Source: Halieaceae bacterium (GTDB taxonomy: Bacteria > Pseudomonadota > Gammaproteobacteria > Pseudomonadales > Halieaceae). From it: a stretch of DNA of 8,208 nucleotides. The notes under the pieces were generated by a model. It saw only the letters and a program-made list of their open reading frames with translations, searched no databases and was not told where the DNA came from. The stretch is from contig DPGN01000036.1 of assembly GCA_003523185.1 (NCBI GenBank), positions 22,801-31,008 of the forward strand, in the 5' to 3' direction. The position numbers and the translations under genes are program-made. Position 1 is the first letter of the stretch; each line of letters begins with the position of its first letter. Of this stretch, positions 1-6,238 are shown in pieces.

Positions 1-1848
1 ATGCAGACTCGTCTTTCACAAGTCATTTCCCGCATGGCAGTCGGCGTTTCCCTCGCCCTCAATCCAATTCCAACACTGGCTGAGACCCTTGAGGAAACCG
101 TGATCGTTGCCGATCGCGTGGGTACCTCCAGTCAGTCACTGGCGGTCTCTGTCAATATCATCGATCGAGCGTTAATGGAGGCCCTGGGCTCGGCAACCCT
201 ACCTCAGCTACTCAAAACACAGGTTGGCATCTCAACCACTCAAACAGGCGGTCTCGGCGCAGTAAGCGGTATTCGGGTTCGCGGTCAGGACGGTTTCAGA
301 ACCAAGGTGTTATTAGATGGCGTCGATATTAGCGATCCTTCGTCACCGCAAATTGGCCCTCGCATGGAGCACGTGCTCTCGGGCTCGCTCGATCGCATTG
401 AGGTGCTTCGTGGTACGCAAGGGCTACTCTGGGGTGCGGACGCCGGTGGCGTTATTTCACTAACCAGCCGCAGTGGCAGTACCGCGGCTTCATTGGATAT
501 TGACGTGGAGCGCGGCGGCTATGGTTTCGAGTCCGAGACGCTGACCGCCGCATCAGGCGAGACCTCAATGGGTGAGGCGACACTTCTGATGAACAAGGTC
601 GCACTCGACGGATTTAACGCACGCCTTGATGACACCGTACTTGCCGACCGCGATGGCTACGACAACGACAGTTATCATCTCAGCTACACATCACCTGAGT
701 GGCAAGGATGGTCAGCAACACTGATTGCACGTGAAGTCGATGCCCAGACTGATTATGACCTTTGCTACACAGCAGCCTTTGGTATCAGTAACGACTGCAC
801 TGATGACTACAAGAATGACAGCCAGACCGTCGTCATTAATCACAGTAATGACAGCAGCCAAACCCGCATCAGTTGGAGTGAAAGCACCAGTGAACGTGCC
901 TATGCGACAGATGGGGCCGTTGGGTTTAGTACCCAAGGTCATAACGACCAGCTGACAGCCATGCACAGCCGACAGGTCGGTGAAGCGTATCGCGTGACGG
1001 TCGGTGTGGACCTTGACGAGCAAGGCTACGATGACGGGTTTGATCAGCGGAGTCGTGATAACACTGCGGCTTACGCCAACCTGCTGCGCGAGGGCAATAG
1101 CCTGATTGTCTCCGGTGGTATTCGCATCGATGACAACGATGACTTTGGCAGACACACCTCCTGGCGCTTGACTGCACTCGCGCCTACACCGCTAGAGGGT
1201 ATTGCTGCGAAGGTGGCTGTTGGTACTGGCTTTCGAGCACCGTCACCTTACGAGATTGGCTATAACACTGGGCCTTGGGCTTTTAGCCCAGCGACGGACT
1301 CTCCGTTAAAAGAAGAACAAAGCGAGGGCTGGGAAATTGGCCTACGCGATGTGAAGGGCGCCGTGACCTGGGATCTGACCTACTTCAATCAACAAATTAC
1401 CGACGCCATTATTTTTGACTTAGTGAGCTACAGTGGTTACGTCCAGATTACCGGCGAAAGTGAATTCACCGGCATTGAAGCAGCAGTGGACTGGCAGCTC
1501 GCGGAGCGTTTTTCAGTCGGCGGATTCGTGTCTCAACTGGATGCAGAAGACTCGCAGGGTGCACGGCTGCCCTATCGGCCAGAGCTCACGATGCAGCTTA
1601 ACGCCAGGTATGACTCCGGCGACTCTAGCTGGATGCTGCTCGCTCGGCATACAGCGGATCGAGTAGACGAGTTTGGGTCGGCGCTGTCTGACTACACCGT
1701 GATGGACGCGACCTTTTCTCGCAAGGTGACTGACTCGATTGATCTGTCAGTGCGTGCAGAGAACCTGACTAATCAGGCCTACACTGACGTTGCAGGTTAT
1801 CGAAGCCCACGTCGTGCGCTTTATGTCGGTATAAAACTAGCCATTTGA
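1..1848 (+). CDS. btuB: TonB-dependent outer-membrane receptor, BtuB-like (probable vitamin B12/corrinoid receptor)
   Basis: Outer-membrane gated beta-barrel that would import corrinoids into the periplasm using TonB energy. The 615-residue product starts with a signal peptide (Arg-containing start, hydrophobic 12-22, likely cleavage after Ala27 in PTLA). A TonB-box-like ETVIVAD follows at about 32-38. The plug domain spans about 40-160, with IRVRGQDG (91-98), VLLDGVDI (103-110), IEVLRGTQGLLWG (133-145) and GGVISLTSR (149-157). The rest is a barrel with DRDGYDND (216-223), GFRAPSPYE (410-418), EGWEIGLR (442-449) and a C-terminal AENLTNQAY stretch (587-595). Length is close to E. coli BtuB (about 614 with signal peptide). 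The substrate is inferred mainly from the corrinoid adenosyltransferase gene that follows directly. Cys255 and Cys266 could form a disulfide in a surface loop. The last residue is Ile, not the usual aromatic. ATG at base 1 fits the signal peptide, but no upstream DNA is visible to check the ribosome binding site or a riboswitch. Another siderophore-like substrate is possible. Confidence 0.85.
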   Translation: MQTRLSQVISRMAVGVSLALNPIPTLAETLEETVIVADRVGTSSQSLAVSVNIIDRALMEALGSATLPQLLKTQVGISTTQTGGLGAVSGIRVRGQDGFRTKVLLDGVDISDPSSPQIGPRMEHVLSGSLDRIEVLRGTQGLLWGADAGGVISLTSRSGSTAASLDIDVERGGYGFESETLTAASGETSMGEATLLMNKVALDGFNARLDDTVLADRDGYDNDSYHLSYTSPEWQGWSATLIAREVDAQTDYDLCYTAAFGISNDCTDDYKNDSQTVVINHSNDSSQTRISWSESTSERAYATDGAVGFSTQGHNDQLTAMHSRQVGEAYRVTVGVDLDEQGYDDGFDQRSRDNTAAYANLLREGNSLIVSGGIRIDDNDDFGRHTSWRLTALAPTPLEGIAAKVAVGTGFRAPSPYEIGYNTGPWAFSPATDSPLKEEQSEGWEIGLRDVKGAVTWDLTYFNQQITDAIIFDLVSYSGYVQITGESEFTGIEAAVDWQLAERFSVGGFVSQLDAEDSQGARLPYRPELTMQLNARYDSGDSSWMLLARHTADRVDEFGSALSDYTVMDATFSRKVTDSIDLSVRAENLTNQAYTDVAGYRSPRRALYVGIKLAI

Positions 1849-1850
1849 GG
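1847..1850 (+). promoter_or_regulatory. Ribosome binding site of cobO, overlapping the btuB stop
   Basis: The sequence GAGG overlaps the TGA stop of the receptor gene (1846-1848). Two in-frame ATGs follow, at 1852 and 1858. The first leaves only one base after GAGG, while the second leaves seven, a normal spacing. The site therefore favours 1858 as the cobO start. It also suggests that ribosomes finishing btuB initiate cobO (translational coupling). Confidence 0.6.
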
Positions 1851-1857
1851 TATGACT

Positions 1858-2457
1858 ATGGATAAAGATGCGAAGCACAAAGCGTCGATGGAAAAACAGA
1901 AGTCCAATGTCGATGCATCGATCGCTGCTGCTGATACAGAACAAAGCATTGTTTTACTGCTCACCGGCAACGGCAAAGGGAAGACCAGCTCAGCCTTCGG
2001 CATGGTGATGCGGGCCATGGGTTACGGTCAGCGCGTTGGCATTGTCCAATTCATCAAAGGTGAGCAACTATCTGGCGAGGAGCTGTTCGCCCGTGAACAC
2101 CTTCCCGCATCTGATTTCTATCAGATGGGGACTGGGTTTACCTGGGATACACAAAACCGCCAGGGCGATATCGAGGCAGCTGAACGCACATGGGCCGAGG
2201 CGGCCCGAATGCTGCAAGATCCTGCGTATGACCTGGTGGTGCTCGATGAAATCACCTACATGCTCGCGTTTGAATACCTCGATGAAGCACAGGTCATCAA
2301 AACCGTTGAGGCGCGCCCCAACCATCAGAGTGTCGTCCTGACTGGACGTGGTGGCGGGAGTGGCTTACAAACACTGGCAGATACCGTCTCCGAGGTGAAA
2401 GAGGTCAAACACGCGTTTCGTGCCGGCATCAAGGCTAGAAAAGGCGTTGATTACTAA
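1858..2457 (+). CDS. cobO: Corrinoid adenosyltransferase (cob(I)yrinic acid a,c-diamide adenosyltransferase, CobO/BtuR/CobA type)
   Basis: Cytoplasmic enzyme that transfers the 5'-deoxyadenosyl group of ATP to reduced Co(I) corrinoids, giving the adenosyl form used for coenzyme B12 synthesis or salvage. The 199-residue product has the family's usual length of about 200. A charged N-terminal helix (about 1-30) resembles the one that caps the BtuR active site. Then come the P-loop TGNGKGKTSS (36-45), VGIVQFIKG (60-68), GTGFTW (91-96), the Walker-B-like VVLDEITY (127-134), TGRG (162-165) and the C-terminal block LADTVSEVKEVKHAF..G.KA..G.DY that is typical of BtuR. The segment after TGRG is glycine-rich (GGSG), where E. 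coli BtuR has a Cys-His segment. The start at 1858 is chosen because GAGG at 1847-1850 is correctly spaced for it; 1852 is the alternative and adds two residues. The gene lies ten bases after btuB and abuts the next gene, so it is co-transcribed with both. Family assignment is secure. Confidence 0.95.
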   Translation: MDKDAKHKASMEKQKSNVDASIAAADTEQSIVLLLTGNGKGKTSSAFGMVMRAMGYGQRVGIVQFIKGEQLSGEELFAREHLPASDFYQMGTGFTWDTQNRQGDIEAAERTWAEAARMLQDPAYDLVVLDEITYMLAFEYLDEAQVIKTVEARPNHQSVVLTGRGGGSGLQTLADTVSEVKEVKHAFRAGIKARKGVDY

Positions 2458-3054
2458 GTGCGCGACTCCATCCATCCTGCGCTACGATTAAAGCCCTTCG
2501 TCGCTTACAAGTCGATTAACGCGTTTTTCCAGGGAGTGTGGGGGACGGCTTATGTCGCACTCATGGCGCCTTTACCTCCTGAGGCCTTTTCGCTGGGCCC
2601 GCTCGCGTTCAGTTTGGGCCCTCTACTCGTGGCACTGGCCTACTCTCGACTCCTGAACCTACACTGGTTTTTCCGAATATCAGTGAGTGTCGAGGTCATT
2701 GCGCTACTGAGTGTCGTGGCCGTTTTGCTCTACCCGCAAAGCTTTTTACTGGCGGCCGGTGTCTACCTCGGCTTTCAGCTAGCGCTGATATTTGGCAACT
2801 ATTTAGTCAGACTCGAGACGCTGGTCATTGCAACGGAGAACTTTAAACCCGTTGATATTGGTAAAACGCTCGGCGCTCTGGCCGGTGCACTCTTTGCACT
2901 GGGGTTTTATCACTGGGCCCGCACGTGGCTAGAGACCGAGGATACGCTCGTACTGATTCAGTACTTGCATTACCCCTTGCTGGTCGTGCAGCTGAGTAAT
3001 TTATCGTTGCTCATCGCTTCGTTTGATCGCGACAAATTCGATCAGCCGCTCTAG
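2458..3054 (+). CDS. Small polytopic membrane protein of unknown family in the B12 operon
   Basis: I do not recognise the family. The 198-residue product is strongly hydrophobic, with about six candidate membrane segments (roughly 20-38, 46-63, 74-92, 95-114, 137-153, 165-187). Basic residues cluster at the N-terminus (R2, R10, K12, K18), between segments 2 and 3 (R64, R73), between 4 and 5 (R118, K130, K136) and after 6 (R191, K193). By the positive-inside rule this gives both ends in the cytoplasm. There is no signal peptide, no cysteine and no ATP-binding motif. AFSLGPL occurs twice in tandem (43-49, 50-56). The GTG start directly follows the cobO TAA with no spacer and only a weak upstream AAGG; the next Met (36) would remove the first membrane segment, so GTG is preferred. 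Its position third in a btuB-cobO unit suggests a role in corrinoid passage across the inner membrane. Six segments and about 200 residues are also the size of S-component/BtuM-type transporters, but no sequence motif supports that, and BtuM's cobalt-binding cysteine is absent. Confidence 0.8.
   Translation: MRDSIHPALRLKPFVAYKSINAFFQGVWGTAYVALMAPLPPEAFSLGPLAFSLGPLLVALAYSRLLNLHWFFRISVSVEVIALLSVVAVLLYPQSFLLAAGVYLGFQLALIFGNYLVRLETLVIATENFKPVDIGKTLGALAGALFALGFYHWARTWLETEDTLVLIQYLHYPLLVVQLSNLSLLIASFDRDKFDQPL
2584..2625 (+). repeat. Tandem heptapeptide repeat AFSLGPL x2 inside the membrane protein gene
   Basis: Two consecutive 21-base units (2584-2604 and 2605-2625) encode the identical heptapeptide AFSLGPL. 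The units differ at 8 of 21 bases, in six of seven codons, and every change is synonymous, including TCG versus AGT for serine. The repeat sits at the start of the second predicted membrane segment. Confidence 0.85.
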
Positions 3055-3074
3055 CCGGCAAATGCTTGAGTTAC

Positions 3075-3860
3075 TCAGTCTAGAAGGTCTGGCTGCTCAC
3101 TGAGAATCACATCGAATAACGGCTGACCACTGAACCAACCCGACAAGGTGCTTCCGACCTGCTTTTGCGTATGAACCGCCATCTCGTGTGGGATTGGTTT
3201 TGGCTCCCCAGCTGCCTCCGCAAGCAGCTGCGCCTGGCAGGTTCGCTCCATAGTGACGTACCACCAGGTAGCCTCTTCAACGGATTGGCCGACTGTCAGG
3301 TGTCCGTGATTTTTTAAGATAATCGCTTTCTTATCACCCAAGGTCTGAGCGAGTCGTTCGCCCTCATCCATATCAACGACAACACCGGTGTAATCATCCA
3401 ACAGCGCGTGATCACCATAGAATGAGCAAGCATCCTGAGTGAGCGGATCCAGTAGACGACCCAGGGAAGCCCACGCTTTGCCGTAGATAGAGTGCGCGTG
3501 TGCCGCTGCCGTGACATCGGGACGCGCTGCATGAATCTGGCTATGAATCGTAAACGCGGCACCATTGAGAATGCCGCTGCCCTCAACAATATTTCCGTCG
3601 TGATCTACGCGAATCAAATCGGACACGCGCATCATTTTGAATGACCGCCCCATGGGATTAACCCAGAAGGTCTCAGGGTCAAGTGGGTCTCGAACGGTAA
3701 TGTGCCCCGCCACCCCCTCATCGAACCCAAATCGGCCGAAAATCCGCAGAGCAGCGGCCAAGCGCTGCTTGCGAAACAGCTGTTCATCCATAGGACTGCG
3801 TTCTACCTGTCCCATGTTCTCATCGGCATTCATGATCAGATTGTTGACTTGCTGGTTCAT
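3075..3860 (-). CDS. Class II aldolase/adducin-family protein lacking the catalytic Glu of FucA
   Basis: Cytoplasmic metal-dependent enzyme of the class II aldolase/adducin fold, substrate unknown. The 261-residue product shows the family landmarks in order: N-terminal helix with FGFDEGVAGHITVR (44-57), NPMGRSF (68-74), IHSQIHAARPDV (105-116), the metal-binding HAH (His121, His123) in HAHSIYG, and NHGHLTVG (184-191) with the third ligand His185. Aligned on the RPD motif and the HxH pair, Ala102 falls where E. coli FucA has catalytic Glu73, so ordinary retro-aldol chemistry with FucA's acid/base is unlikely. Family members also include epimerases, dehydratases, decarboxylases and non-enzymatic adducins. 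The ATG at 3860 is preceded by AGGA nine bases upstream, overlapping the regulator's stop. Mets 10, 16 and 24 are alternatives, since the first 25 residues are poorly conserved in character. It is the second gene after an HxlR regulator, 11 bases away, and presumably its target. Confidence 0.9.
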   Translation of the reverse strand: MNQQVNNLIMNADENMGQVERSPMDEQLFRKQRLAAALRIFGRFGFDEGVAGHITVRDPLDPETFWVNPMGRSFKMMRVSDLIRVDHDGNIVEGSGILNGAAFTIHSQIHAARPDVTAAAHAHSIYGKAWASLGRLLDPLTQDACSFYGDHALLDDYTGVVVDMDEGERLAQTLGDKKAIILKNHGHLTVGQSVEEATWWYVTMERTCQAQLLAEAAGEPKPIPHEMAVHTQKQVGSTLSGWFSGQPLFDVILSEQPDLLD

Positions 3861-3871
3861 AAGCTCGGTTC

Positions 3872-4420
3872 CTATCGCGTCCTTGTTTTTCGGTATTCGC
3901 CTGCGCGTTTCGGTAATTCAGCATCACTGGGTATGGGTAATCCGTGATTTTTTAAGTGTGACACATATTGGGTGAGTTCGGTTCCCAGTTTCGCTGAGAC
4001 CTCTTCAGGCTTTAGGGCCTCACCACACTCGCTACACGCCGTTATGGGCTCACAGTGCTGTGCACAACGACTGTGCCAATAAGTCATGGGTGGTCCATTT
4101 TCGTCTGCCAACCATTGATCACCCCATTGACTCAAACTCATCAAAACAGGGTAAAGACCCAGTCCTTTGCGAGTTAAACGATATTCGAAGCGCTCTGGAT
4201 TACGACTATAGGGCACTTTGGTCATCACACCGGACTCGACCAAGGAATTGAGTCGTTCGGTGAGTCGGTGGCGAGTCACACCCAGATTCTTGTGGAATCC
4301 CTCGAAGCGGCGGGTCCCCTTGAAGGCATCTCTGATGATGAGGAGCGTCCAGCGCTCTCCCACAATAGAGAGTGCCCGAGCCACGGAACATACTTGTTCG
4401 TCTATATTTTCCCATTTCAT
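3872..4420 (-). CDS. HxlR-family winged-helix transcriptional regulator
   Basis: DNA-binding regulator, probably a dimer, likely controlling itself and the aldolase-family gene 11 bases downstream. Of 182 residues, about 8-103 form the HxlR domain: C-S-V-A-R-A-L (11-17), GERWTLLIIRDAF (21-33), RRFEGFHKNLGVTRHRLTERL (37-57, including the recognition helix), YRLTRKG (80-86) and LYPVLMSLSQWG (89-100). Cys11 lies at the conserved N-terminal cysteine position that senses electrophiles or oxidants in YodB/HypR-type members. A C-terminal extension (about 104-182) carries Cys119, His122, Cys123, Cys129 and Cys132, the last two as CSECG, resembling a small zinc-ribbon-like knuckle often seen in longer HxlR proteins. 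Metal binding is inference. No convincing Shine-Dalgarno precedes the ATG at 4420, but no other Met lies near the domain start. The ligand is unknown. Confidence 0.93.
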   Translation of the reverse strand: MKWENIDEQVCSVARALSIVGERWTLLIIRDAFKGTRRFEGFHKNLGVTRHRLTERLNSLVESGVMTKVPYSRNPERFEYRLTRKGLGLYPVLMSLSQWGDQWLADENGPPMTYWHSRCAQHCEPITACSECGEALKPEEVSAKLGTELTQYVSHLKNHGLPIPSDAELPKRAGEYRKTRTR

Positions 4421-4465
4421 TTTGGAACTGTGCTTTGGCTTGGCGAGTTTGGCAAGTCGAGGCGC

Positions 4466-4496
4466 AAAAAAAAGCCCAGTCGGGTGACTGGGCTTT
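4466..4496 (-). terminator. Rho-independent terminator of aceA
   Basis: Read on the minus strand, AAAGCCCAGTC (4496-4486), a four-base loop (4485-4482) and GACTGGGCTTT (4481-4471) form a perfect 11-bp stem. It runs directly into eight T residues (4473-4466, partly shared with the stem). It lies 18 bases after the aceA stop and separates aceA from the HxlR regulator gene. Confidence 0.95.
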
Positions 4497-4514
4497 GCGA
4501 ACTAATGGGCGTGA

Positions 4515-6101
4515 TTATCCAAATTGATTCATGGTGTTGTCAGTGCCGCCGGCTTTTAGTGCCGCATCACCGGAGAAGTACTCCTTGTGGTCATCGCCCA
4601 TATCGGAACCAGCCATGTTCTGGTGCTTAACACAGGCGATACCCTGACGAATCTCTTTACGCTGTACGCCTGCGACGTAACCAAGCATACCGGGCTCACC
4701 AAAGTACTCTTTGGCTAGGTTATCGGTCGACAGTGCTGCTGTGTGGTAAGTCGGCAGGGTAATCAAATGATGGAAGATACCCGCCTCACGCGCCGCATCG
4801 GCCTGGAACGACTGAATTCTGCGGTCGGCTTCGATCGCTAAATCAGTCTCATCGTACTCGGCTGACATCAGCTCATCGCGAGCGTAGCCAGACACATTCT
4901 GCCCTTCTTCAGCCCATGAGTCGAAAACCTGCTGACGGAAGTTGAGCGTCCAGTTAAATGAGGGGCTGTTGTTGTAAACCAGCTTCGCATTGGGAACGAC
5001 CTCGCGAATACGATTAACCATGCCTGCAATCTGACCAACATGCGGCTTCTCGGTCTCAATCCACAGCAGGTCGGCGCCATTCTGTAGCGAGGTAATGCAG
5101 TCGAGCACAACACGGTCTTCTCCCGTATTAGGCTTGAATCGGAACAAACCTGATGCGAGACGCTTGGGACGCAGCAGCTGACCATTGGCCTTCACAACGA
5201 CATCGCCATTTGCCAAATCATCAGCAGTTTGAACGACGTCACCGTCAAGGAAGCTATTGTACTGATCACCCAAATCGCCTGGCTCGTTGGTCACAGCAAT
5301 CTGCTTAGTAAGGCCGGCACCCAGTGAGTCTGTGCGAGCGACAATAATGCCGTTCTCTACGCCCAACTCGATGAACGCGTAGCGCACGGCGCGGATTTTA
5401 GCGAGGAAGTCAGCGTGTGGAACAGTAACTTTGCCGTCCTGGTGGCCGCACTGCTTCTCGTCAGATACCTGGTTTTCGATCTGAATAGCGCAGGCACCCG
5501 CTTCAATCATTTTCTTGGCAAGAAGGTAGGTTGCTTCCTCATTACCAAAGCCGGCATCAATGTCGGCAATGATGGGAACCACGTGTGTCTGGAAATGATC
5601 GATCTGGTTGATGATCGCTCGCTCTTGAACATCATTGTTAGCCGCCCGTGCCGCATCGAGTTGACGGAAAAGACCACCCATCTCGCGCGCATCAGCTTGA
5701 CGCAAGAACGTGTATAGCTCCTCAATCAGTGCAGGCACAGAGGTCTTCTCATGCATCGATTGATCTGGCAGAGGACCAAACTCTGAGCGCAGGGCAGCGA
5801 TCATCCAGCCAGAGAGGTACAAGTAGCGTCGGTTGGTGTCGCCAAAATGCTTTTTGATGGCAATCATCTTCTGCTGACCAATAAATCCATGCCAGCAGCC
5901 CAGCGACTGAGTGTACTGCGAGGTATCTACCTCGTAGTTCTCAATATCGCGGCGCATGATGTCCGCCGTGTACTTCGCCACGTCGAGACCGGTTTTAAAC
6001 TGGTTCTGCAGGCGCATGCGAACCGCATGCTCAGCATTAACCCCATTGGCAGCCGTTGCCAAACCCTGCAGTTTTTCAACCTGCTCTAGATAATTACTCA
6101 T
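4515..6101 (-). CDS. aceA: Isocitrate lyase, long Pseudomonas-type form
   Basis: Cleaves isocitrate to glyoxylate and succinate in the cytoplasm, the first step of the glyoxylate shunt, needed for growth on acetate and fatty acids. The 528-residue product is close to the P. aeruginosa enzyme (about 531) and longer than E. coli AceA (434). Visible motifs are SGW (97-99), the metal-site IADIDAGFGN (178-187), the catalytic KQCGH (216-220, Cys218), ARTDSLGAG (255-263), WIETEKP (347-353), the substrate-site NNSPSFNW (377-384) and TLPTYHTAAL (448-457). The signature is KQCGH rather than KKCGH, as is normal for this long subgroup. The extra residues relative to E. coli lie mainly in the 265-330 insert and near the C-terminus. 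The ATG at 6101 has GGGG seven bases upstream. Malate synthase is not in the window. The gene is monocistronic by context: a 137-base upstream gap with its own promoter candidate, and a strong terminator downstream. Confidence 0.98.
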   Translation of the reverse strand: MSNYLEQVEKLQGLATAANGVNAEHAVRMRLQNQFKTGLDVAKYTADIMRRDIENYEVDTSQYTQSLGCWHGFIGQQKMIAIKKHFGDTNRRYLYLSGWMIAALRSEFGPLPDQSMHEKTSVPALIEELYTFLRQADAREMGGLFRQLDAARAANNDVQERAIINQIDHFQTHVVPIIADIDAGFGNEEATYLLAKKMIEAGACAIQIENQVSDEKQCGHQDGKVTVPHADFLAKIRAVRYAFIELGVENGIIVARTDSLGAGLTKQIAVTNEPGDLGDQYNSFLDGDVVQTADDLANGDVVVKANGQLLRPKRLASGLFRFKPNTGEDRVVLDCITSLQNGADLLWIETEKPHVGQIAGMVNRIREVVPNAKLVYNNSPSFNWTLNFRQQVFDSWAEEGQNVSGYARDELMSAEYDETDLAIEADRRIQSFQADAAREAGIFHHLITLPTYHTAALSTDNLAKEYFGEPGMLGYVAGVQRKEIRQGIACVKHQNMAGSDMGDDHKEYFSGDAALKAGGTDNTMNQFG

Positions 6102-6120
6102 GGTTCATCCCCGCTCTATA

Positions 6121-6141
6121 CGGTGTCATCGTTGATGACCG
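6121..6141 (-). promoter_or_regulatory. Imperfect palindrome at the predicted aceA transcription start
   Basis: The minus strand reads CGGTCATC, AAC, GATGACACCG: a perfect 6-bp inverted repeat GTCATC/GATGAC around a 3-base centre. Outer CGG/CCG pairs are reached through a one-base bulge. It begins directly downstream of the candidate -10 box and ends 19 bases before the aceA ATG. It could be a repressor operator or a leader hairpin; which one cannot be told from sequence. Confidence 0.4.
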
Positions 6142-6142
6142 A

Positions 6143-6171
6143 ACTATGGGTTACTTACTGATATTTGTGAA
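6143..6171 (-). promoter_or_regulatory. Candidate sigma-70 promoter of aceA
   Basis: On the minus strand, a -35 box TTCACA (6171-6166, 5/6 to consensus) is separated by exactly 17 bases from CATAGT (6148-6143, 4/6 to TATAAT). Transcription would start near 6136, giving a leader of about 35 bases. The fit is good for -35 and spacing, and moderate for -10. Confidence 0.5.
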
Positions 6172-6186
6172 ATAGATGGTTTGTAT

Positions 6187-6219
6187 CTCGCTCATAATTT
6201 ATTTGAATATATGTGCGAG
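6187..6219 (-). repeat. Inverted repeat upstream of the aceA promoter
   Basis: Arms CTCGCTCATA (6187-6196) and TATGTGCGAG (6210-6219), read on the plus strand, are complementary at 9 of 10 positions around a 13-base AT-only spacer apart from one G. The repeat lies between the der stop and the aceA -35 box, ending 15 bases upstream of it. The position suits a regulator binding site. A terminator role for der is less likely because the loop is long and no T-run follows. Confidence 0.5.
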
Positions 6220-6238
6220 TGTCAGACCAGCTCTGGGG

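Noticed and set aside
712..1155. Open frame of 147 codons on the minus strand within the receptor gene
   Set aside because: It is antisense to a well-supported receptor. The translation is a low-complexity Val/Ile/Thr-rich string with no domain, as expected of a shadow frame.
3067..3077. Inverted repeat TGAGT-T-ACTCA in the convergent gap, as a possible terminator
   Set aside because: The one-base loop and 5-bp stem cannot form a stable RNA hairpin, and no T-run follows on either strand.
4268..4630. Open frame of 120 codons on the plus strand
   Set aside because: It runs across the HxlR start, the terminator and the aceA 3' end, all supported on the other strand. The product has no recognisable features.
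6160..6182. TGTGA half-site near the aceA -35 box as a CRP site
   Set aside because: Only one half-site is present. The partner TCACA at six-base spacing is missing.
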